From Pedobacter aquatilis (lineage in GTDB: Bacteria; Bacteroidota; Bacteroidia; Sphingobacteriales; Sphingobacteriaceae): 64,000 nt of DNA. Location: contig NZ_JAUFPW010000029.1 of NCBI RefSeq assembly GCF_030409415.1, positions 62,001-126,000 of the forward strand, given 5' to 3'. Shown piece by piece: positions 44,207-52,537 of the stretch; within the stretch, counting starts at the first letter, position 1, and every line of letters begins with the position of its first letter. The position numbers and the translations under genes are program-made. Under the pieces are notes generated by a model, which saw nothing but the letters and a program-made list of their open reading frames with translations, was not told where the DNA came from and did no database searches.

Positions 44207-44677
44207 TTATGGTTTCATAAGTTCGCTGCCATCATCACACACCGATGGGCATAAATCTAATCTATTTTCAGGGTCCGTTGGATTTGGACCTCCATCATCA
44301 CAAATTGGTTCTTGCTCTACACTTTTATCTATGAAATAATCGGTTCTAGGCTTACCATCAATAACTTTTGTAACTACAATAAGTATGGTATTCATGTCAC
44401 AATAGGTATCTGGAACCTTATCGCCATATTGTAATTTGTTAATAGAATCGATAATTTCCTTTGTATATCTCGCAAAGTAGATGCGAGCGCCATCGCCTTC
44501 AAATTCGGCTACTTTTTCTGCTAATTTTTTAATCTGCACAGCTGGAAGCCACGCTGCTTCGGTAAATGTTCCTTCATCTGCTTTTTGACTTTCTCTAAAT
44601 GCAGCTGTCATTTTTTTTGCAATAGAAACTGGGATGGTGTTGTTCAAGCCATCTTTTTCAAGTTGGATTTTGGTCAT
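44207..44677 (-). CDS. Unknown acidic protein, first gene of the two-component operon
   Basis: A 156-residue protein with no signal peptide or membrane helix. The N-terminal two-thirds is helical (VSIAKKMTAAFRESQKAD; ARIYFARYTKEIIDSINKL) with a central strand pair (NTILIVVTKVIDGKPRTDYF). The last 35 residues are low in structure and rich in Asp, Pro and Cys (ICDDGGPNPTDPENRLDLCP, then SVCDDGSELMKP), a possible metal-binding tail. I do not recognise it. The position at the head of a 7-TM/kinase/regulator operon suggests it is either the output target or part of signal input. Confidence 0.78.
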   Translation of the reverse strand: MTKIQLEKDGLNNTIPVSIAKKMTAAFRESQKADEGTFTEAAWLPAVQIKKLAEKVAEFEGDGARIYFARYTKEIIDSINKLQYGDKVPDTYCDMNTILIVVTKVIDGKPRTDYFIDKSVEQEPICDDGGPNPTDPENRLDLCPSVCDDGSELMKP

Positions 44678-44728
44678 AATTTGTTTGGATGTTAATTTAT
44701 AAAATTCGGTATTTCTACGTAATATGCT

Positions 44729-44760
44729 TACCGTAAATTTAGCCTATGCCATACCGTAAA
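44729..44760 (-). promoter_or_regulatory. Direct repeat TACCGTAAA x2, candidate response-regulator site
   Basis: TACCGTAAA occurs at 44729-44737 and again at 44752-44760, 23 nt apart start to start, about two helical turns. Both lie 50-85 nt upstream of the first gene of the LuxR-type two-component operon, so autoregulation by that regulator is plausible. Confidence 0.45.
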
Positions 44761-44783
44761 AACACCCTCTAAAAAAGGGTGTT
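44761..44783. promoter_or_regulatory. Inverted repeat AACACCCT / AGGGTGTT
   Basis: A perfect 8-bp inverted repeat with a 7-nt loop, directly next to the second TACCGTAAA. It could be a terminator-like hairpin or part of the same control region. Confidence 0.4.
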
Positions 44784-44997
44784 TAATGCTACAATTGTTT
44801 ATAGAGTAGCACTTAATTTTGGGTATAGCAAAAGAAAAAATCACTTAGCGATTGAGTAAATATAAATCAAAACTTGAATATTAATAAAATCGCTTAAAGA
44901 TATTAACTGCTCTAAATAACGTTGGCACTTGTAATATAAAACTTGGTCAATCTCTCAAATTTTTAGTTATAGTTAGGATTTATGAAAAACAATCCCG

Positions 44998-45032
44998 AAA
45001 AAAAGGCCCCCGAAAATGGTGGGCCTTTTTTT
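44998..45032 (-). terminator. Terminator of the M28 peptidase gene
   Basis: GGCCC pairs with GGGCC, extended by A and T runs of about seven on each side, 17 nt beyond the peptidase stop codon. Confidence 0.85.
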
Positions 45033-45048
45033 GTAGTTTATAATTTTA

Positions 45049-46641
45049 TTAATTTCTTGATGGTGCGGTTGTACCTGTTGATGTTGTAGCAGGAGTAGCA
45101 GGTAATGCTTTTCTTGGGATTTGTGCATCGCGTTGTGAGGTATTGTAAACAAAAGATGCAATAATAGTTGCCGATTGTTTCAAGTCATCTTCTACAAGTC
45201 TGTCGTAGGTATCCATATTACTGTGGTGCGTACGTGTGTTGTAATCTGCTGGGTCTTGAATAAATTGAAACCCTGGAATGCCAACTGCATCAAAAGCTTG
45301 GTGATCTGTTCCGCCAGTGTTGCTTACCGTTACTGTTGTAGCACCTAAATCATTAAATGGTGCTAACCAGTTTTTAAAGATTGGCCCGGCTGCTTCATTA
45401 CCTTGCAAATAAATACCACGGATTTTTCCTGTACCATTATCTAAATTGTAATAGGCTGAGATTTTTTTCTGGTCTGGTGTTAAAACCATCGTTTTTGGGT
45501 CACCGAAATGCTTTGCAACATAACCTCTTGAGCCAAATAAGCCTTGTTCTTCTGAACTCCATAAAGCAATGCGGATGGTGCGTTTTGGTTTAAAATCGAT
45601 GGCTTTTAAAATACGTACAGCTTCCATCATTACGGCAGAACCAGCAGCGTTATCTGTTGCACCTGTTGCTGCATGCCATGAGTCGAAGTGGCCACCAATC
45701 ATGACCAATTCTTCTTTCAATTTTTTATCTGTACCTGGGATTTCTGCTATGACATTATAACCTTGTGGGTCTTGAGTATAAAAAGAAGTTTTGATGTCTG
45801 CTTCGATTTCTACTGGTTTTCCGGCACGTAAAAGGCGTAAAATGTGTAAATAATCTTCAGCTGCAACTTCTAATTCTGGAGATACTGGTTTAGCATCTAA
45901 AGCATATGATGCGCCGTTACTGGTGAAAAAGGTTCCTTGTCCGCCGCGAGCATAAGTTAAAATTAAACCAACTTTTTCATCAACAAGCATGCTGCTGATG
46001 GCTGCTCTGACTTCTCTCATTTTCATCATTTGAGCCATCATGTTATTTGTTGCACCAGGGCGTTGACCTCTGTTTCCTGCCGGAGTTGGTTTCGCATCTG
46101 CCATTTTTGCCAATGTACTATCTGCATAGCGTACAAAATCAGGGCGAGTGCCGCTTTGAAGTGGGTTTCCAGAATCCATCATCACGATTTTACCTGCTAA
46201 CTTGCCTTTATACTTAGCTAAATCGGATACGCTATCTGCTTTTATTAATACAACTTCTGATTTTATTGGTCCGTTTGTTCCTGGAGTCCACGCTTTTGGC
46301 GATGCGATTATTGCATGGTAGAATGGTAATGTTGTAGCTGCATAATATTTATCGATTTGCCAACCCTTACCGAACGTTCCCCACGATTCTAGCTTTGCGT
46401 TTTTCAAACCCCAGTCTGTAAGTTGTTTAATTGCCCATTCTTGTGCTTTTTTTAAGCCAGGCGAGTTTGATAAACGTGGTCCGCTTACATCTGTTAGGTT
46501 AAAGGCAATATCCATTACCTTTGAATTATCTAGTCCTTCTTTTCGTATTTTTTGCACCATTGCCGGGTCGGGTGTATCTTGTGCAAAAAGAGATAGGCAT
46601 AAGCTTAAAGCCAATGCCGTAGCAGTAAATCTTTTAATCAT
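45049..46641 (-). CDS. Secreted M28-family zinc peptidase
   Basis: A 530-residue exported protein with a signal peptide (about 1-20, ending LFAQ). The catalytic domain shows the M28 metal motifs: GGHFDSWHAATGATDNAAG, SSEEQGLFGS, NTGGTDHQAF and TRTHHSNMDTYD. A PA-like insert lies at about 140-270 with a Met/Arg-rich loop. The family includes aminopeptidases and carboxypeptidases that release free amino acids. The C-terminal 20 residues are a low-complexity Thr/Ala/Pro tail. Single gene with its own terminator. Confidence 0.93.
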   Translation of the reverse strand: MIKRFTATALALSLCLSLFAQDTPDPAMVQKIRKEGLDNSKVMDIAFNLTDVSGPRLSNSPGLKKAQEWAIKQLTDWGLKNAKLESWGTFGKGWQIDKYYAATTLPFYHAIIASPKAWTPGTNGPIKSEVVLIKADSVSDLAKYKGKLAGKIVMMDSGNPLQSGTRPDFVRYADSTLAKMADAKPTPAGNRGQRPGATNNMMAQMMKMREVRAAISSMLVDEKVGLILTYARGGQGTFFTSNGASYALDAKPVSPELEVAAEDYLHILRLLRAGKPVEIEADIKTSFYTQDPQGYNVIAEIPGTDKKLKEELVMIGGHFDSWHAATGATDNAAGSAVMMEAVRILKAIDFKPKRTIRIALWSSEEQGLFGSRGYVAKHFGDPKTMVLTPDQKKISAYYNLDNGTGKIRGIYLQGNEAAGPIFKNWLAPFNDLGATTVTVSNTGGTDHQAFDAVGIPGFQFIQDPADYNTRTHHSNMDTYDRLVEDDLKQSATIIASFVYNTSQRDAQIPRKALPATPATTSTGTTAPSRN

Positions 46642-46964
46642 TTTAATAAAGTTAGGTTGGTTATTAGCCTTAAAAATACGCTTAAGATAACTTATTAGGC
46701 TTATTTACAATGAGATTTTTACATCGTAACTAAGTTGCATTTAGCAGTTTTCTTTTATTCGGATGCTTGCAAAACCGAGTTTAGTTAAAAGGCTTAAGTA
46801 AAATAAACCTTATTGAAACGAAAAGCCCGCAATCCCCGTTTTAAGCAGGGATATTATTTTATTATAGATTGCTTAAATTATTGCACTGGTTTTTTAGGGT
46901 GCGTACTTGTAGTGCAAAGAAGGACTAACTTTAATTGAAATGTTGGTATTGCTTTTCAAAACAA
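46642..46964. other. Intergenic, no feature recognised
   Basis: 323 nt between the M28 peptidase start and the ABC permease stop, both on the minus strand. No frame and no convincing hairpin; a weak CCCCGTTTTAAGCAGGG inverted repeat lies near 46836. It should hold the peptidase promoter, but I cannot pick one out. Confidence 0.4.
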
Positions 46965-47762
46965 TTATTTTATACTTTTTTTAGATACAACGAAATAGCC
47001 AATAACAAAAAATATTGCTGCGAAAATTACGCTGGTGTAGATTTCCCGAGTAAAAACTTCGAACGCTAATGGGTCGCCGCCTTTTTTAACCTTCGTTATT
47101 TGCAGTGCAAGTGCCGGTAAACTGTAAGGAATTAAGTAAGCATAAGTCCAGTTTAGGCTTGCAGTTACGATGCCCATAATTGTACCAACAAAACCTACGC
47201 CCATTGGCTTTAAAAAATCTGACCAGATAAGGCTTAATATAAATTGTAGTGATAGTATGCCTAATGATGAAAGGAAGAGTTTTGCGTAAGAGTTGAAAAG
47301 AAATGTTGTTGGATTGTACTGATTGAAAGTGTATTTTGGGATAAGTGCTTGTAATATATAGCCGAAGCCTTGCGTTAAACCTGCAAAAAGTAAAAGGCAG
47401 ATAAAGATGAGCAACACTGCGAACAAATATTTAGCTGCATAAATAGAAAATTTGTTTAAGGGTTGCGCAAAAAGTGTTTTCCAGGTATCGTTTTTATGTT
47501 CGATGTTGTTTACTGAAAACGCCATGAAAATTACATAAAATGGCATGATTAGAAACCCCATTACGTTAAGTGTTGCGCTACTATACCTTGCCCAAAGCAT
47601 TACACCGTTTAACTTGAAAGCTAAAACTTTATCGGCATTGGAGTAAAAACCAAATGATACCAAAGTGCAGATGATTACCGGAAGCAATATTGCTGCCCAA
47701 AATGCCAGTGTTTTTCTTGATTTGTAAAATTCGGAGATTAATGAAATGTATAGAGAACGCAT
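46965..47762 (-). CDS. ABC transporter permease, lantibiotic-immunity-like
   Basis: A 265-residue membrane protein with six predicted helices. The pattern NNIEHKNDTWKTLFAQPLNKFSIYAAKYL after the second helix is the one seen in the permeases of lantibiotic-immunity and bacitracin-type ABC exporters (LanE/LanG, ABC-2 class). The start is 2 nt after the ATPase stop, so both are translated together. No lanthipeptide synthesis gene is in the window. Export or removal of a membrane-active peptide is the likely role. Confidence 0.85.
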   Translation of the reverse strand: MRSLYISLISEFYKSRKTLAFWAAILLPVIICTLVSFGFYSNADKVLAFKLNGVMLWARYSSATLNVMGFLIMPFYVIFMAFSVNNIEHKNDTWKTLFAQPLNKFSIYAAKYLFAVLLIFICLLLFAGLTQGFGYILQALIPKYTFNQYNPTTFLFNSYAKLFLSSLGILSLQFILSLIWSDFLKPMGVGFVGTIMGIVTASLNWTYAYLIPYSLPALALQITKVKKGGDPLAFEVFTREIYTSVIFAAIFFVIGYFVVSKKSIK

Positions 47763-47763
47763 A

Positions 47764-48672
47764 TTAGTTAGCTTTGGTAATGTCTATAAATAAATTTTCT
47801 AAATCTTTTCTTTGTTTGTAAAGTGAAGAAACCATAAATCCGTTTTGCACCAAAAGCATATTTATTTGTGCGCTTTCTTCGTTATTTTTGAAAGGAATAA
47901 TGAGTTTTTTATGGTCGGTTTCTGAAACTTCATAACCTGATTTAATTAAAAGGGCAGATGCTTTTGTTGTATCGTTAACTTCTACTTCTAACATTGGTTT
48001 GCTAAGCTGATGAAGTTCATCAATTGTGCCCTGAAATAATAATTGCCCTTTGTTTATTATGCCAACATGTGTTGCGGTACGTTCAATTTCTGCAAGTAAA
48101 TGGCTAGAAACTAATATGGTTTTATGATGTTTTGTGGCCAGTTCAATCATTAAGTTTCTAACTTCGATAATACCATTCGGGTCTAAGCCGTTTGTTGGTT
48201 CATCAAGTAATAAAAGTTCAGGATCAGAAACTAAAGCCAAAGCAATTCCAAGTCTTTGTTTCATGCCCAATGAGTATTTCGATGCTTTTTTATTAGCCGC
48301 GTCAGTTAAGCCAACCAGCGCCAGCATTTCTGCAGACTTACTTTTGTTAATGCCAAGTAAAATGCAACGATTAGCCAGGTTTTCTTTACCTGTTAAATGC
48401 CCATAAATTGCAGGTTGTTCTACTAATGCGCCAACGCGTTTGAGTGTTGCAATTCTATTTCGGTTAATTTCTTTACCAAAAATAAAAACCTGATCGGCTG
48501 GAGACTGAAGCAGGTTTAAGAGTATTTTTATTGTAGTGGTTTTACCAGCACCGTTTGGTCCGAGGAAGCCATAAATGCTACCTTTTGGTACTTGTAAAGA
48601 TAAATCTTTAACAATGTTTTGGTTGCCAAATTTAAAATTTAGGCCAACAGTTTCTATTGCGAAAGCGCTCAT
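47764..48672 (-). CDS. ABC transporter ATP-binding protein, BcrA/LanF-like
   Basis: A 302-residue ATPase. Walker A GPNGAGKTTTIK (about 36-47), a Q-loop in VGALVEQPAIYG, signature KYSLGMKQRLGIALAL, Walker B LLLLDEPTNGLDPNG and the H-loop in ILVSSHLLAEIE are all present. The C-terminal extension (about 220-302) is the type found in drug and peptide-export ATPases. It lies between an 85-residue TM protein gene and the permease gene. Divergent from a LytS/LytTR two-component pair, which may control it. Confidence 0.93.
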   Translation of the reverse strand: MSAFAIETVGLNFKFGNQNIVKDLSLQVPKGSIYGFLGPNGAGKTTTIKILLNLLQSPADQVFIFGKEINRNRIATLKRVGALVEQPAIYGHLTGKENLANRCILLGINKSKSAEMLALVGLTDAANKKASKYSLGMKQRLGIALALVSDPELLLLDEPTNGLDPNGIIEVRNLMIELATKHHKTILVSSHLLAEIERTATHVGIINKGQLLFQGTIDELHQLSKPMLEVEVNDTTKASALLIKSGYEVSETDHKKLIIPFKNNEESAQINMLLVQNGFMVSSLYKQRKDLENLFIDITKAN

Positions 48673-48674
48673 CT

Positions 48675-48932
48675 CTATTTGAAAATAGCGGTAGCTTGTT
48701 TTACAATTGAACCCGAAGTTTTAGCCGGTTTAACAACTATTTCTTCTGCACTGTTTTGATTTGTATTTATGGTAAGTGTAAATACCATCATCATAAAAAC
48801 TGGTAATAATAAAAGTAAAAATGGCGATGTGTTGGCTAACTTTTTCATAATAGTTTTATTTATAGTTGTGTTAATGAAATCATTATCGGTAATTAATGTA
48901 TTATTTACTTTGTTTGCAGATGATGATTTCAT
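48675..48932 (-). CDS. Small single-TM protein linked to the ABC transporter
   Basis: An 85-residue protein from the ATG at 48932; the longer frame would start with TTG. The N-terminal 28 residues are polar, then MKKLANTSPFLLLLLPVFMM starts a strong membrane helix, followed by a short periplasmic tail of about 35 residues (NTNQNSAEEIVVKPAKTSGS). A start at the internal Met at 48848 would give a 57-residue signal-anchor protein. It ends 2 nt before the ABC ATPase gene. Function unknown; it could be an accessory or immunity subunit. Confidence 0.7.
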   Translation of the reverse strand: MKSSSANKVNNTLITDNDFINTTINKTIMKKLANTSPFLLLLLPVFMMMVFTLTINTNQNSAEEIVVKPAKTSGSIVKQATAIFK

Positions 48933-49178
48933 AATTGTTTCGTTTTGATAGTTCAAAGAAACAGAAGAAAAACAGGGTGCTAAAATCTATTATACCAAGC
49001 GTTAAAGATTATAGATGAACAGGTGATTTTGGCGTTTGTCGATAAATTTTGCCTGATGGGCCGTTGGTAGAAAAAAAATGCCAGTTGGTAGATTGTGTAG
49101 TTAATTACAAGTTTCTTTATTTATTTTGGTTGCACAATAAATAGTGAGTCAGTATGGCTCGCGTTTTTGCAATAATTT

Positions 49179-50204
49179 ATGAAAGAAAGTAAAGGTCCTG
49201 TTATATTGCATTCCATTTTTTGGGCAATTTTAGTAATTGGTGCTATCGTAATTATGTTATCCAATAACAGCAATGTAACCTTAAAAAGAGAACTTATATC
49301 ATTTGGTTTGTTTGGGTTACTGAATGTTTCGATGTTCTATATTAACTATATTTTTTTAATACCAGAGCTGATAAAAAAACGGAAAAAATATTGGATTTAC
49401 TTACTGATATTTTTTTTAAGTATAGGTATTGTTGCTTTTATCAAAACACTTATTGCAGTTTTGAATCCAGCTGATATGATGGTTGTCAGAGGTCAGAAAA
49501 ATGATTTTAATCTGAATGAATATTTTGTTCTTAAATGTTTTGTAGGCGGCTTCTTCCTCATTTCAAGCTGTATTATAAAATTTGTAATCGATTGGTTTGC
49601 TACTGAACGTATTCAACGCAATCTTGAAAGCGAACGTAGGGAGATGGAACTTCAGTTTTTGAAATCGCAGTTAAATCCGCATTTTCTTTTTAATTCATTA
49701 AATAATATCTATTCTTTGGCTTATCAAAAATCAGATAAAACGGCTGATGCAATAATGAAATTATCGGAAATTATGCGCTACATGATTTACGAAAGCAATA
49801 CCCCAACTGTAGCTTTGAGTAAGGAAGTTGATTATCTTAAAAATTATATCGAATTACAAAAGATTAGGTTTAAAGATGGTGCCTTTATCGAAATGACTTT
49901 AAATGGCGAAATTGATGATCAGAAAATTGTTCCATTGATGTTGATTTCTTTTGTAGAAAACGCCTTTAAACATGGTGTAGTTACTGATGTGAATGAACCA
50001 GTAAAAATTGATATTATCGCCAACCAAAAGATTTTGCATTTTAGTGTAATTAACAAGAAAAACAACCAAAATAAAGATGCGCAAGGTGGCGTGGGTTTGC
50101 CAAATGTTGAGCGTAGATTACAACTTATTTATCCAGATAGATATAAATTAAATGTTGTAAATTCGCCTACACACTACACTTGTGAACTAATGATTGATAT
50201 ATAA
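49179..50204 (+). CDS. LytS-type sensor histidine kinase
   Basis: A 341-residue kinase with four N-terminal TM helices (about 10-28, 40-62, 72-92 and 117-137) and a His_kinase domain. The phospho-accepting His is about residue 168 in KSQLNPHFLFNSLNNIYSLA. The ATPase domain shows PLMLISFVENAFKHGV and GGVGLPNVERRL. There is no periplasmic sensor domain, so it may sense within the membrane. It is followed after 51 nt by a LytTR regulator and is divergent from the peptide-type ABC operon. Confidence 0.92.
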   Translation: MKESKGPVILHSIFWAILVIGAIVIMLSNNSNVTLKRELISFGLFGLLNVSMFYINYIFLIPELIKKRKKYWIYLLIFFLSIGIVAFIKTLIAVLNPADMMVVRGQKNDFNLNEYFVLKCFVGGFFLISSCIIKFVIDWFATERIQRNLESERREMELQFLKSQLNPHFLFNSLNNIYSLAYQKSDKTADAIMKLSEIMRYMIYESNTPTVALSKEVDYLKNYIELQKIRFKDGAFIEMTLNGEIDDQKIVPLMLISFVENAFKHGVVTDVNEPVKIDIIANQKILHFSVINKKNNQNKDAQGGVGLPNVERRLQLIYPDRYKLNVVNSPTHYTCELMIDI

Positions 50205-50255
50205 AAATGGAGTAATTTATTTATCGAACCGTTACCAAAAAAACTACTGCCTAAA

Positions 50256-51005
50256 ATGAACTTAAACTGTATTATTGTTGATGATGAACCACTAGCACTC
50301 GATATTTTAGAGGATTATATTTCAAAGGTTCCATTTTTAACGCTTGCTAAAAGATGTGAAAATCCAATCGAAGCTTTACAAATTGTGCAGGCAGGAGGCA
50401 TTGATTTAGTTTTTCTGGATATCCAGATGCCAGAACTTACGGGCATACAGTTTTTAAAAATAGCAGGGAATAAGTGCCACTTTATTTTAACCACAGCTTA
50501 TCCACAATACGCATTGGAAAGTTACGATTTAAACGTTTCTGACTATCTACTGAAACCAATCGCATTTGATCGTTTTTATAAAGCGGTAGAAAAAGTTCAT
50601 AACCAAGTTAAGCCTGCAGAAGTTGCACCACCACAAATTCAGCCTTTAATAACACCTGCTCCATTTTCTGGTTCTCCAAACCCAGTGCAAGATTTTATTT
50701 TTGTTAAAACTGAACATAAAATTCAAAAAATATACCTTCACGATATTTTATTCATTGAAGGCTTAAAAGATTATATTTCAATTTTCACAAAAGAGGAGCG
50801 CATTATTACGCTTCAAAGCATGAAGAAAATGGAGGAGGCTTTACCTGATAGTCAGTTTATTCGGGTGCATAAATCGTACATCGTAGCCATAGATAAAATT
50901 GAAAGCATCGAGCGAAGCAGAATTACCATCAATAAAAAAATCATTCCGGTAGGAGATACTTATAGAGATGAATTTTTTAAAGTAATTGGGAATAAAAATA
51001 TTTAA
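50256..51005 (+). CDS. LytTR-family response regulator
   Basis: A 249-residue regulator. The receiver domain (about 1-120) has DDEP at the N-terminus, the phospho-acceptor Asp in LVFLDIQMPELTG, and the lysine in YLLKPI. After a Pro-rich linker comes a LytTR DNA-binding domain (about 145-245) with FIFVKTEHKIQKI, ILFIEGLKDYISI, RVHKSYIVA and IPVGDTYRDEF. Second gene of the pair with the LytS-type kinase. Confidence 0.94.
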   Translation: MNLNCIIVDDEPLALDILEDYISKVPFLTLAKRCENPIEALQIVQAGGIDLVFLDIQMPELTGIQFLKIAGNKCHFILTTAYPQYALESYDLNVSDYLLKPIAFDRFYKAVEKVHNQVKPAEVAPPQIQPLITPAPFSGSPNPVQDFIFVKTEHKIQKIYLHDILFIEGLKDYISIFTKEERIITLQSMKKMEEALPDSQFIRVHKSYIVAIDKIESIERSRITINKKIIPVGDTYRDEFFKVIGNKNI

Positions 51006-51104
51006 AGGATGTAAGATGTTGGAGGGAATATGGATGATGATTGTGTAGAATAATTGTTTGTTTTAACGAATAACGAATAACCAATTTGCTGATTAACCAA
51101 AAAA

Positions 51105-51851
51105 CTAAGCAACAATTTCCTGTTTTAATACTTTTCTGATTTCGGTTTCTATTTCTAAAGTAATTTCGTTTGCAGTTTTTTCTCCAGGTTCAATGGGTCT
51201 TAAAACTGTCCATTTTAATGCGTTTCCAATAGTTAGTGGGAACATACCAAAGCGAACAATTTTCCAAGAATTTTCTATTGAAACAGGTACGACCAAAGCA
51301 TTCGGCACAACTTTTAATAACGTTGCAACACCACCAAATTGAAAGGTTTTTAAGTGCCCATCTTTAGATCGGGTTCCTTCAGGAAAAATTACTGTACTCC
51401 AATTATTGTCCTTCATTCTGCGACCTAATTTGATAATTTCTGAAATCGCTTGTTTGTTGTCTTTCCTGTCGATGTTTGCCCCACCGCCCAAACGTAAATT
51501 TATAGAAATTGATGGAATGCCTTTGGTAAGTTCAATTTTTGAAATAAACTTAGCATGGTATTTTCTTAAAAACCAGATTAACGATGGAATGTCGTACATG
51601 CTCTGGTGGTTTGCGGCGAAAATTATTGGCCTATCGGTTGGCAGATTATGAATGTTTTTAAAGCTTATAGAATTGAAAAGAAAGATTTGGCAATAAGTTA
51701 AAAAGAAGTTTAAAACATCAACCGATAATTTATGTGCTTTATAACCCCCAATTTTAAAGCAAAGCCATTGAATTGGATGGAAGATACAAAGGCTTAAGCC
51801 AAAAAAAAGATAAAAAATTGGTGTGAGTAGATAGCCAAAAAGTTTGCTCAT
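51105..51851 (-). CDS. 1-acyl-sn-glycerol-3-phosphate acyltransferase (PlsC family)
   Basis: A 248-residue membrane-linked acyltransferase that makes phosphatidic acid from lysophosphatidic acid. The catalytic HX4D motif is NHQSMYD, and the substrate motif FPEGTRSKDGHLKTFQFGG follows. An N-terminal hydrophobic segment (about 8-30) anchors it to the membrane. Length is typical. It stands between the LytTR pair and a NUDIX gene. Another acyltransferase substrate is possible. Confidence 0.92.
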   Translation of the reverse strand: MSKLFGYLLTPIFYLFFGLSLCIFHPIQWLCFKIGGYKAHKLSVDVLNFFLTYCQIFLFNSISFKNIHNLPTDRPIIFAANHQSMYDIPSLIWFLRKYHAKFISKIELTKGIPSISINLRLGGGANIDRKDNKQAISEIIKLGRRMKDNNWSTVIFPEGTRSKDGHLKTFQFGGVATLLKVVPNALVVPVSIENSWKIVRFGMFPLTIGNALKWTVLRPIEPGEKTANEITLEIETEIRKVLKQEIVA

Positions 51852-51902
51852 CGGGTATTAAAATTTTAGCAAAGATAAAATTAGATTTTATACAAATCAA
51901 GA

Positions 51903-52457
51903 TTATAACTCTCCAGTTAAAATCATCAGCTTAGCCTTTAAAATTGCTGCCACACTCATCGAATCGGTTATTTCTCCATTTAAAACCATTTGATAAGCTT
52001 CTTCAAATGGCAGTTTGTTCACTACCAATTGTTCAGTTTCGTCGGGCATTGCAATGCCTTGAATTAAACCTGTTGCAATATAAATAATACTAAGCTCGTT
52101 ACTAACCGAATTTGAGAGATGCATCCTTTGGATTTCCTTCCAGTTTTTAGCACTCATTCCGGTTTCTTCCAATAATTCACGTCTTGCACTTTCTAGCGGT
52201 TCTTCACCAAGCGGACCACCTCCTTCTGGAATTTCCCAGCTGTAAGCTTTTAATGGATAGCGATATTGCCCAACCAGCCAGGTGTTATGGTTTTCATCCA
52301 ACGGTAAAATGCCAATGGCTAAATTTTTGAAACGAACTTCGCCATAGATTCCTTTTCCACCAGTTGGGTTAATAACCTGGTGTTCGGTTACGCTAATCCA
52401 ATTATTATCGTACTTTAACTCGCTCTGTAATGTTTGCCAGGGATTGATTTCTTCCAT
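51903..52457 (-). CDS. NUDIX hydrolase (ADP-sugar pyrophosphatase-like)
   Basis: A 184-residue NUDIX protein. The full box GX5EX7REUXEEXGU is present as GGGPLGE...RELLEETGM (the segment from about residue 90 to 112). The N-terminal strand arrangement and the WLVGQYRYPLKAYSWEIPEGG motif are like ADP-ribose or ADP-sugar pyrophosphatases. It lies 51 nt upstream of the acyltransferase gene on the same strand and may share its transcript. Confidence 0.92.
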   Translation of the reverse strand: MEEINPWQTLQSELKYDNNWISVTEHQVINPTGGKGIYGEVRFKNLAIGILPLDENHNTWLVGQYRYPLKAYSWEIPEGGGPLGEEPLESARRELLEETGMSAKNWKEIQRMHLSNSVSNELSIIYIATGLIQGIAMPDETEQLVVNKLPFEEAYQMVLNGEITDSMSVAAILKAKLMILTGEL

Positions 52458-52495
52458 AGCGCAAGATATAAAATGTGCAGCTTTAATTACATAAA

Positions 52496-52524
52496 AAAGG
52501 CGTTCCGAATATCGAAACGCCTTT
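52496..52524 (-). terminator. Terminator of the TonB-dependent receptor gene
   Basis: AAAGGCGTTCCG pairs with CGAAACGCCTTT with one mismatch and a 5-nt loop, and is followed on the minus strand by a T run. It lies 14 nt beyond the receptor stop. Confidence 0.85.
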
Positions 52525-52537
52525 AGTTCAGTTTTAT

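Larger units (their letters stand above)
44678..45048. other. Intergenic region with control sites of the signalling operon
   Basis: 371 nt. It contains a direct repeat, a hairpin and a terminator, listed separately. The interval 44790-44990 shows nothing further. Confidence 0.5.

Noticed and set aside
47764..51005. Lanthipeptide or other RiPP biosynthetic cluster
   Set aside because: Only transport and regulation genes are present; no LanM/LanC, radical SAM or precursor-like gene was found on either strand.
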